A stretch of 5,150 nucleotides of DNA from Bacteroidota bacterium (lineage in GTDB: Bacteria > Bacteroidota > Bacteroidia > Chitinophagales > LD1). Under the pieces are notes generated by a model, which saw nothing but the letters and a program-made list of their open reading frames with translations, was not told where the DNA came from and did no database searches. The stretch spans positions 969 to 6,118 of the forward strand of contig PLSN01000435.1 of NCBI GenBank assembly GCA_003165135.1, given 5' to 3'. The position numbers and the translations under genes are program-made. Position 1 is the stretch's first letter, and each line of letters opens with the position of its first letter. Below, piece after piece: positions 1 to 5,150 of this stretch.

Positions 1-366
1 TGCCGTGCCGGTACCGGATAAGCTGCCGGTGATAGTTTGAACACCCGAGGTAGTCGAGCCGGCATTTGTGGCGTTGCCTACGAACCTGACTGTTCGTTCG
101 CCGGAGCTGCCATATACGAGGCCGCCGGTGGTGTTATTGAAATCACCTTCCACATTGATCAGGCCATTGTTGGTGATGGTATTGCTTTGGCCGGACACAT
201 TGTTGTTTACAATGTCTCCCTGCACATGCAATACAGCACCTGACTGTATATAGACCTGGTCGCCGTTGTTATAAAATAGGTTAGGGTAGCTGGTTTGCGA
301 AAATGCACTCTCAACTAATGTGCCTAACAAGAAAAGTAGGGTTGCGTAGATTTTAATGTTTCTCAT
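1..366 (-). CDS. Exported repetitive Asn/Gly/Thr-rich protein, N-terminal part (runs off left edge)
   Basis: Reading leftward from an ATG at 366 the frame stays open to the window edge, giving 122 residues. Residues 1-23 form a signal peptide: MRNIK, a hydrophobic core (ATLLFLLGTLV) and a probable cleavage after AFS, before QTSYP. The mature part is low in charge and rich in Asn, Gly, Thr and Ser. It repeats a GD-x-NN pattern (VQGDIVNNN at 48-56, VEGDFNN at 72-78), each copy followed by Gly/Ser/Thr-rich sequence, as in beta-helical or beta-sandwich surface proteins of Bacteroidota. Such proteins often end in a type IX secretion sorting domain, but that end lies outside the window, so this is inference. 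AAAGAG lies a few bases upstream of the ATG as a weak ribosome-binding site. It is separated from the PBP gene by about 200 bases and probably has its own promoter. The function is unknown; adhesion or a cell-surface role is only a guess. Confidence 0.75.
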   Translation of the reverse strand, partial: MRNIKIYATLLFLLGTLVESAFSQTSYPNLFYNNGDQVYIQSGAVLHVQGDIVNNNVSGQSNTITNNGLINVEGDFNNTTGGLVYGSSGERTVRFVGNATNAGSTTSGVQTITGSLSGTGTA

Positions 367-444
367 AATTAACTCTTTATACTCCCCAATATAAATTAGG
401 TTTTAAAAATTGCAACAGGCAAATGTTGTATTACGTACATATAA

Positions 445-472
445 AAAGCATACCTTGTGATATACAATCCAA
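445..472 (-). promoter_or_regulatory. Possible Bacteroidota-type promoter for the exported protein
   Basis: On the minus strand a TTG at 472-470 is followed after 17 bases by TATGCTTT at 452-445. This resembles the Bacteroidota sigma-ABfr pattern TTG-N(17-23)-TAnnTTTG, with the final G missing. Transcription would start near 438, giving a leader of about 70 bases. That leader contains a small inverted repeat, TGCAACA (411-417) with TGTTGTA (424-430), with one mismatch. The region is AT-rich, so a chance match is possible. Confidence 0.3.
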
Positions 473-484
473 CTACTGTAAATA

Positions 485-504
485 TGTCATCTCCCAGACT
501 GACA
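485..504 (-). terminator. Weak hairpin downstream of the PBP gene, possible terminator
   Basis: TGTCATCT (485-492) can pair with AGA-C-TGACA (496-504) around a CCC loop, giving eight pairs with one bulged base. It lies about 65 bases past the PBP stop codon. On the minus strand only a short T-rich stretch (TATTT) follows, so it is a poor intrinsic terminator. No better candidate is visible between the PBP gene and the next gene. Confidence 0.25.
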
Positions 505-568
505 AATGTAGTGAATTATCTATTTAAAATCGTATTTGTTTTTAAAATATCCATGGAAAACAAAGAAA

Positions 569-2833
569 TTATGGATTAGATGTGGAATCGCTATCCATAA
601 TCCCCTCACTCCCAAAATCTTGAGATCGGTCGATTTTCTGGCCTTTGTAATTTTTACAATTTAGCTCGATGTTAATTTTTTCCGGCCGGGGAAAAACTGC
701 CGATGGCGAATATCCTAAACTGGTACTGTCATTAAAGACCTTTTGAAGAAATTTAGCGCATATTGGTAGTGCTGTGCTGGCACCCTGACCGAGCTCCATG
801 CTCCTGAACCGCAAAAACCTGTCCTCGCAGCCCACCCAGGTAGCAGTGATCAGCTCCGGTGAGCAGCCTATGAACCAACCGTCTGAGTTATTCTGGGTCG
901 TGCCGGTTTTTCCTATGAGGTCACCCAGTAGTTGGTATTTGTAGCGGAGACGTACACCTGTGCCATACATTACTACTCCTCTCAGCAGGTCCACCATCAC
1001 GTAGGCTGTCTGTTCGTCCAATACTTCATTACGATCAGCAGAGAATGTCGCTATCACATTGCCGCTCCTGTCCTCAATGCGGGTCATAAATATCGGCTCT
1101 ACATGCACTCCTTTATTAATAAAGGTCGTGTAGGCCCCCGCCATCTCGATCAGTGATATATCAGCAGTGCCCAGACAGATGGACGGCTCATTGGGAATGT
1201 CGCTTTTGACACCCATCTCATGTACCAGTTTGACCACGGTGGCGGGAGACATCTCATGCATGAGGTAAGCGCTGACACAGTTGACAGAGTTGGCCAGTCC
1301 CTGCTTCAGGCTGAGCATACCGCCATACTTATTGTCAGAATTGTGCGGGGTCCAGTCATCCAGCAGACCGAACCGTGGATCATCTTTCTCAAAGGTCACC
1401 ATTTCATTAGGCACTTCATAGCATGGTGAGTAGCCCTTGTCACGGATAGCAGCACAGTAAACAAATGGCTTAAATGTCGACCCTATCTGCCGTTTGGTAT
1501 TGATATTGACATGGTCATACTGAAAGTACTTATAGTTGTCGCCGCCCACCCAGGCACGTATATAGCCCGACTCAGGCTCCATGGCCAAGAAACCATTCTG
1601 CAATATCATCCTGTGGTAGCGTATCGAGTCACGCGGGCTCATGACAGTGTCTTTTTCCCCCTGCCAGGTGAATATCTTCATCGGGATGGCCGTCTCCATC
1701 AGTTCATCTATCTGCTCGCGGGTTTTGCCCTGGGCTTTCCACTGCTTGAAGCGGGTACTTTGGGTATAGGTACGCTCCCACTCGTCGGGATATTCCTTCC
1801 ATGGGTCTTTTGGCGCCATCTTAAAGAACAGTTTCTGCCACTCTGTCAAATGCTCCTTTCTAGCCTCCTCGGCATACTGCTGCATTTTATAGTTGATGGT
1901 AGTATATACCTTCAGGCCATCTTTGTAGAGGTCGTACTTGGTGCCATCGGGTTTAGGGTGTTTGTCGAAATAATCTCCCAGATATAGCCTCAGGTACTCA
2001 CGAAAGTATGGCGCGACCCCGTCCTCATGAGTACCGGCGTCAAAATTGATAGTCAGAGGCAGGGCACAAAGCGAATCCCGCTGCGCCTTGGTGATAAAGT
2101 CATAGCTATAGAGCTGACCTATCACCACATTGCGGCGTTTTTTTGAGTTCTCAGGATTGGTGCGCGGGTTATATTCCGTGGGCGCTTTGAGCATGCCTAC
2201 CAGCACGGCTGCTTCCTCGACCCTGAGCGAATCTACCGGCTTGCTGAAATATGTATGCGCCGCTGTACTGATGCCATAGGCATTGTCGCTGAAGGGTACC
2301 GTATTGAAGTAATGGGCTATGATCTCATCTTTGGTAAAGTCGCGCTCCAGACGCGCCGCAATGACCCATTCCTTGAATTTCTGCATCGCCAGCTGAAATT
2401 TAGAGCTGTGCCGCTTGCGGGGAAAGAGGTTTTTGGCGAGCTGCTGCGTGATCGTACTGGCACCGCCTTTGGCATCCCGTATCACTATCCCTTTCAGCGC
2501 ACGGCCTATGGCGCGAAGGTCAACCCCCGTATGGTCATAGAAACGCACATCCTCCGTAGCGAGCAGACAGTTGACCAGGCATTTGGGCAGGTTCTGAAAC
2601 TCCACATTGGTCCTGTTCTCGCGATAGTATTTGCCCAGTACGACACCATCTGAGGAGATCACCTCGGTAGCCTGGGCCGTTTGCGGGTTTTCGAGCTCTA
2701 TAAGTGAAGGCAAAGCGCCCATATAGCCTTTGGCAATGCAGAAAAAGAACAGGGCGATGCTGAGGATGATGATCGAATAGACTATCCAAAAATTTCTGAT
2801 AATATGACCACGGGCTGACATGAACCACTTCAT
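569..2833 (-). CDS. mrcA: Class A penicillin-binding protein (PBP1A type), bifunctional peptidoglycan glycosyltransferase/transpeptidase
   Basis: This inner-membrane enzyme polymerises lipid II into glycan strands and cross-links the stem peptides. Numbered from the ATG at 2833 (754 residues), one membrane anchor spans 15-34. A GT51 domain follows, with catalytic Glu94 in ATEDVRFYDH, the GGASTITQQLAKN motif at 123-135, Glu155 in KFKEWVIAARLE, and EEAAVLVGMLKAP at 206-218. After a linker, the transpeptidase domain has the nucleophile Ser452 in STFK, the SVN triad at 516-518 and KTGTT at 642-646. All catalytic residues are present, and the length is normal for Bacteroidota PBP1A. The frame also extends eight codons upstream to a TTG at 2857; I prefer the ATG at 2833, and the ATG at 2821 is a further alternative. 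No strong Shine-Dalgarno site distinguishes them. It appears to be a single-gene unit, with more GC-rich sequence than the genes to its right. The mrcA symbol is by family, not proven orthology. Confidence 0.96.
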   Translation of the reverse strand: MKWFMSARGHIIRNFWIVYSIIILSIALFFFCIAKGYMGALPSLIELENPQTAQATEVISSDGVVLGKYYRENRTNVEFQNLPKCLVNCLLATEDVRFYDHTGVDLRAIGRALKGIVIRDAKGGASTITQQLAKNLFPRKRHSSKFQLAMQKFKEWVIAARLERDFTKDEIIAHYFNTVPFSDNAYGISTAAHTYFSKPVDSLRVEEAAVLVGMLKAPTEYNPRTNPENSKKRRNVVIGQLYSYDFITKAQRDSLCALPLTINFDAGTHEDGVAPYFREYLRLYLGDYFDKHPKPDGTKYDLYKDGLKVYTTINYKMQQYAEEARKEHLTEWQKLFFKMAPKDPWKEYPDEWERTYTQSTRFKQWKAQGKTREQIDELMETAIPMKIFTWQGEKDTVMSPRDSIRYHRMILQNGFLAMEPESGYIRAWVGGDNYKYFQYDHVNINTKRQIGSTFKPFVYCAAIRDKGYSPCYEVPNEMVTFEKDDPRFGLLDDWTPHNSDNKYGGMLSLKQGLANSVNCVSAYLMHEMSPATVVKLVHEMGVKSDIPNEPSICLGTADISLIEMAGAYTTFINKGVHVEPIFMTRIEDRSGNVIATFSADRNEVLDEQTAYVMVDLLRGVVMYGTGVRLRYKYQLLGDLIGKTGTTQNNSDGWFIGCSPELITATWVGCEDRFLRFRSMELGQGASTALPICAKFLQKVFNDSTSLGYSPSAVFPRPEKINIELNCKNYKGQKIDRSQDFGSEGIMDSDSTSNP

Positions 2834-2838
2834 TGGGT

Positions 2839-2846
2839 CAAATGTA
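2839..2846 (-). promoter_or_regulatory. TACATTTG, possible -7 element just upstream of the PBP gene
   Basis: On the minus strand this octamer matches the Bacteroidota -7 consensus TAnnTTTG exactly. It ends only five bases before the ATG at 2833, so the transcript would be nearly leaderless or would favour the ATG at 2821. I see no TTG or TTTG at the expected 17-23 base distance upstream; the nearest T-rich stretch (TTTTC) is about 24 bases away. A chance match is quite possible. Confidence 0.22.
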
Positions 2847-2858
2847 AAGAAATGCAAG

Positions 2859-2949
2859 CGTCATTGCGAGAAAATTCCCGTGTAAAATCATTATGATATT
2901 TTCGAAGCAATCCCGATGGCATAATTGCCGATAATCCGAAACCGGGATT
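2859..2949. repeat. REP-like palindromic repeat element with nested hairpins
   Basis: CGTCATTGCGAG (2859-2870) and CGAAGCAATCCCGA (2903-2916) resemble the two ends of short dispersed palindromic repeats that I know from many bacterial genomes; there the halves are usually nearly adjacent. Here they are 32 bases apart. The spacer holds a near-perfect AT hairpin: AAAATCAT at 2884-2891 pairs with ATGAT-a-TTTT at 2893-2902. A second arm pairs AATCCCG (2909-2915) with CGGGATT (2943-2949), and GGCA/TGCC lies inside it. The element sits in the gap between the AT-rich cluster and the PBP gene. Whether it is repeated elsewhere in this genome cannot be seen from this window. Confidence 0.5.
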
Positions 2950-2989
2950 AGGACTATTGCTGCGGCTCCTTTTGACAAAAGAATGCAAG

Positions 2990-3038
2990 GGGTAGGTCCG
3001 TAGAAGCCTACCCATAGCCCACCCGTCAATCTACGGAC
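2990..3038 (-). terminator. Two competing hairpins after the glycosylase gene, possible terminator or attenuator
   Basis: GTCCGTAGA (2996-3004) and TCTACGGAC (3030-3038) form a perfect nine-base inverted repeat with a 25-base loop. Overlapping it, GGGTAGG (2990-2996) and CCTACCC (3007-3013) form a perfect seven-base GC-rich stem with a ten-base loop. The loop of the short stem is one arm of the long one, so they should exclude each other. On the minus strand the short hairpin is followed by CTTGCATTCTTTT, a diluted T-tract. Placed 10-60 bases after the stop codon at 3049, it most simply ends the upstream cluster. Another reading is an old insertion scar. Confidence 0.4.
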
Positions 3039-3048
3039 AGCATTAGCT

Positions 3049-4185
3049 TTATTTTAAGCTACGGATAGCGGTGTGCACTGTTTGATTAAACTCGATTGGA
3101 ACATTATAAAGATTCAATTTGCCTTCGTTTTCAAGCTTCAAAAATTTCCTCATTGGCTCAGTCAAATATACTTTAGTCTTGATTGCCTGACTTGTCAGCT
3201 GACCATAATCTTTAAGGACTTCTATAATTATTTCCTTTGCTTTATTATCAATCTCACTTGGTGGAGCAAAAATTGAAGCTGAATAATTTAGAATTAAATT
3301 TCCAGCTTTATTTCGTATTACTAATTCAGGAAGGGCTTTTTTAATTTTTTGAAAATGTAGATCAGTACAATATGGCCCGTCTTTTTGCCTAACGATATAT
3401 GCATTAGTCAGTCTGCTATTAAATTTCTTAAAATATTTATATTCAATAAGGTAGAATAATTTATGAAGCTTAAAATAATCAATACTATTTAAATGTGCGA
3501 ATATTTCCTTAACAATAAGAAAGACAGAGTGATTTATGGAAGAAGTTTGCAGTTTACTCGATACAGATTTTTTAGTAAGGCGTTTAAACTCCTCTGATAT
3601 GAATTGATAATCACTTCGTTGATTAGCAAAACTTCGATGCATCATCGCTCTCTGCCCAGGATGGTATAATGGGATTAATATTCTATTGAACCATTCATTT
3701 GCAGTGCGAACATCATCTTTTAAAGTTAATAAATGGGGTGCAACATGCCTTGTACTCTCAAGAGCTATCGATCCCAAAGTGACTACTATCTTAGGGTTTA
3801 ATATTTTGATTTGTTCTGCTAAATGTTGGGAACAGTTATGTACTTCAACTTTTGTTGGTGTAGAATTATTGCCACTTTCATCTCTTGGATTGCAAAGAAC
3901 GGCATTTGTTACAAAAATTCTTGATCTGTCGAGATTTGCAAATTCCAGAAGTTCTTCAAAGTTATGTCCGGCTTTATCACCATGAAATGGAATTCCACTA
4001 TTATCAGCACCAAGACGACCAGGTGCCTCACCAATAAACATAATCTCTGCGTCTAATGAACCTGAAGAATGATTTAAGACTCTCTGAGAGTCTTTCATTC
4101 TAGAGCACAGAACACATCCATTAACTTTACCACAAAGCAAATCAAAAGCATTTTCAGCTTTTGTATCAATAAATTCCAGTTTCAT
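3049..4185 (-). CDS. Fusion of Fe-S uracil-DNA glycosylase-like domain with SocA/Panacea (DUF4065)-like domain
   Basis: This 378-residue protein has two parts. Residues 1-205 match the uracil-DNA glycosylase superfamily, families 4/5. They show GEAPG at 52-56, GIPFHGD at 64-70, TNAVLC at 93-98 and YHPG at 174-177. Cys24-x2-Cys27, Cys98 and Cys118 are placed like the four 4Fe-4S ligands of those families. A Ser/Lys-rich linker (201-219) leads to residues 220-345, which resemble the SocA/Panacea antitoxin domain: KLHKLFYLIEYKYF at 239-252, RQKDGPY at 266-272, and a helical end with LKDYGQLTSQAI. The first part would remove uracil or a related base from DNA. The second, in known families, neutralises toxins or acts as an adaptor, so here it may control the glycosylase or bind a partner; this is inference. 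HPG replaces the usual HPS, so specificity may differ. The ATG at 4185 starts three bases after the preceding gene, indicating one operon and likely translational coupling. The glycosylase call is strong; the C-terminal call is moderate. Confidence 0.82.
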   Translation of the reverse strand: MKLEFIDTKAENAFDLLCGKVNGCVLCSRMKDSQRVLNHSSGSLDAEIMFIGEAPGRLGADNSGIPFHGDKAGHNFEELLEFANLDRSRIFVTNAVLCNPRDESGNNSTPTKVEVHNCSQHLAEQIKILNPKIVVTLGSIALESTRHVAPHLLTLKDDVRTANEWFNRILIPLYHPGQRAMMHRSFANQRSDYQFISEEFKRLTKKSVSSKLQTSSINHSVFLIVKEIFAHLNSIDYFKLHKLFYLIEYKYFKKFNSRLTNAYIVRQKDGPYCTDLHFQKIKKALPELVIRNKAGNLILNYSASIFAPPSEIDNKAKEIIIEVLKDYGQLTSQAIKTKVYLTEPMRKFLKLENEGKLNLYNVPIEFNQTVHTAIRSLK

Positions 4186-4188
4186 TTC

Positions 4189-4899
4189 TTAATTAATAAG
4201 TTGTCGCAATTTAGGAATTCCAGCACTGCTATATCCATGAATAGAATGAACAACAAGACTACCCGGTCTTTGTTGAGCTTCTGTACAAATAAACTCAAGT
4301 AATTTTGCTAATCCTATAAAATTACCTAACGCTTTGTTGAAATAATCATGATTCCGATACACAACAACTAAATCTATACTCCCGTTCGGGCTTTTTATTA
4401 TTTCCCCAAACTGCCAGCAAGGACCACCTAACGGCTTTATATTGCTTTCTATATTTGAAGCAGTTAAATGAAAATTTATAAAAAATCGTTGAGGACTATT
4501 ACCTTGTAATGAGTGAATAGCATTTTCTAATTGGTTAGGGTGGTCAGGATGAATTCCTTTGCCAAAGGAAATTAGTCTCTGAAAATAAGTGCCCCACCTT
4601 TTATTGTGAGATTTTTGAAATATAGTGCCGTATTTTTCATAGAAATCAAAGCGATTGGGTATCAAATCTCTTAACCCATATGGAAAAATTGTGTTTATTA
4701 CATGTCTAATATTATCACCATTACCATCAATATCTTTGGGGTTATAATCCGATAGCCAAGTTGTGAGATTTACAAAGTCGCACGGATTGATAACATTAAC
4801 AATCATATTAATATCTTCCCCATTGGGATGATTTACAATGTGGGTAGATGCATTGTGCCATGCATCAAAACAATTTACGCCTTCAATTATTATAGCCAT
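4189..4899 (-). CDS. Divergent thymidylate synthase-family protein, C-terminally short
   Basis: This 236-residue protein follows the thymidylate synthase fold in order. NSPQRFFINFHL (134-145) corresponds to the phosphate-binding NPDSRR region. GGPCWQF (158-164) carries Cys161 at the catalytic cysteine, with Trp162 where His is usual. YRNHD (181-185) corresponds to YQRSCD, with Arg182 and Asp185 kept. Asn193 lies 11 residues after Arg182, exactly the Arg166-Asn177 spacing of the E. coli enzyme; HGY (221-223) corresponds to HLY (His207, Tyr209). Asn at 193 is the residue linked to uracil over cytosine selection; dCMP hydroxymethylases have Asp. Two departures stand out: no ELLWFL-type motif with the catalytic Glu is evident in the N-terminal part, and only 13 residues follow Tyr223 against about 55 in E. 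coli ThyA, removing the C-terminal folate-closing segment. It may be an alternative UMP/dUMP C5 enzyme, a nucleotide sensor or a binder rather than a housekeeping ThyA. The ATG at 4899 follows the previous stop by two bases. Confidence 0.72.
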   Translation of the reverse strand: MAIIIEGVNCFDAWHNASTHIVNHPNGEDINMIVNVINPCDFVNLTTWLSDYNPKDIDGNGDNIRHVINTIFPYGLRDLIPNRFDFYEKYGTIFQKSHNKRWGTYFQRLISFGKGIHPDHPNQLENAIHSLQGNSPQRFFINFHLTASNIESNIKPLGGPCWQFGEIIKSPNGSIDLVVVYRNHDYFNKALGNFIGLAKLLEFICTEAQQRPGSLVVHSIHGYSSAGIPKLRQLIN

Positions 4900-4901
4900 A
4901 C

Positions 4902-5150
4902 TTAGTTTTTCCCAATATATAATAGTTTTCTATTTTTTATGCTTACCAAAACTCGTCCTCCATTGTTCTTTAATAATTCATCAAATACCTTATAAGAGTT
5001 TATTATGCATGTCTCCCATTGTTTTGATGTACAGTCTTGGACTTCAATTTTGCCTACTAGTTTTTGGATTGTTTTCAAAACATCAGTATCTACTCTGTCA
5101 CTATACTTAAATAATCTATGGTTTTGAGCGTGATTATATACATAAAGTGT
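4902..5150 (-). CDS. Unrecognised protein, C-terminal 82 residues (runs off right edge)
   Basis: The minus-strand frame is open from the right edge to a TAA at 4902-4904, giving TLYVYNHAQN at the start and LLYIGKN at the end. The segment is rich in Lys, Asn and Val and predicts as mixed alpha/beta: a helix around DTDVLKTIQKLVGKI, a second around INSYKVFDELLKNN, then a beta hairpin (GRVLVSIKNRKLLYIGKN). I recognise no family. No membrane segment or signal is present in the visible part. It is as AT-rich as the next two genes, and its stop lies two bases before the thymidylate synthase-like ATG, so the three are almost surely co-transcribed. The unseen N-terminal part probably holds the domain that would explain the cluster. 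It is a gene rather than a chance frame because of uninterrupted coding, the tight junction and natural amino-acid composition. Confidence 0.65.
   Translation of the reverse strand, partial: TLYVYNHAQNHRLFKYSDRVDTDVLKTIQKLVGKIEVQDCTSKQWETCIINSYKVFDELLKNNGGRVLVSIKNRKLLYIGKN

Noticed and set aside
1511..1987. 158-codon open frame on the plus strand
   Set aside because: It lies wholly antisense within the PBP gene, whose motifs prove the minus-strand frame; its translation shows no domain and it arises from codon bias of the GC-richer gene.
2255..2653. 132-codon open frame on the plus strand
   Set aside because: Antisense to the GT51 domain of the PBP gene, with no recognisable protein features.
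2830..3029. Two short minus-strand open frames upstream of the PBP gene
   Set aside because: They translate the REP-like element and hairpins, overlap each other, and look like no protein.
3044..3061. TAGCTT/AAGCTA inverted repeat over the stop codon of the fusion gene
   Set aside because: Six AT-rich pairs with no T-tract; too weak to call a terminator, and the stronger stems lie just downstream.
3686..3985. 99-codon open frame on the plus strand
   Set aside because: Antisense to the conserved glycosylase domain; a shadow of that gene.
4189..4899. Possibility that the short thymidylate synthase-like gene is a pseudogene
   Set aside because: The frame is intact, key residues keep their spacing, and the stop is followed three bases later by a coupled gene start, which fits a natural end.
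4838..5110. 90-codon open frame on the plus strand with hydrophobic translation
   Set aside because: It crosses the junction of two well-packed minus-strand genes; the hydrophobic residues come from antisense AT-rich codons.

Overview
The window looks like a Bacteroidota chromosome, most likely Sphingobacteriia/Chitinophagia-like. This rests on the architecture of the class A penicillin-binding protein, a repetitive secreted protein with a signal peptide, A-rich leaders without strong Shine-Dalgarno sites, and a possible TTG/TAnnTTTG-type promoter. No rRNA, tRNA, CRISPR array or transposase is visible. All five supported genes lie on the minus strand, so the window reads from right to left.

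Right part (3049-5150) is an AT-rich, tightly packed three-gene cluster. It begins with the 3' end of a gene I do not recognise (4902-5150). Two bases later comes a short, divergent thymidylate-synthase-family protein (4189-4899). Three bases after that comes a fusion of an Fe-S uracil-DNA-glycosylase-type domain with a SocA/Panacea (DUF4065)-like domain (3049-4185). Pairing a pyrimidine-nucleotide C5 enzyme fold with a uracil-DNA glycosylase and an antitoxin-type domain, in DNA visibly more AT-rich than the neighbouring housekeeping gene, suggests an accessory locus. A defence or toxin-antitoxin-like system built on uracil or modified-uracil chemistry is my main hypothesis; it is inference.

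Middle (2834-3048) is a structured intergenic stretch. It holds a REP-like palindromic element (CGTCATTGCGAG ... CGAAGCAATCCCGA) and, next to it, two competing hairpins that may end transcription of the cluster. It may mark the edge of the acquired DNA.

Left part holds a bifunctional class A PBP (569-2833), which polymerises and cross-links peptidoglycan and has all expected catalytic motifs. A 202-base intergenic region follows, with a possible weak terminator and a possible promoter. Last is the N-terminal 122 residues of an exported Asn/Gly/Thr-rich repetitive protein (1-366) that runs off the left edge. The PBP and the exported protein look like resident genes and show no functional link to the right-hand cluster.
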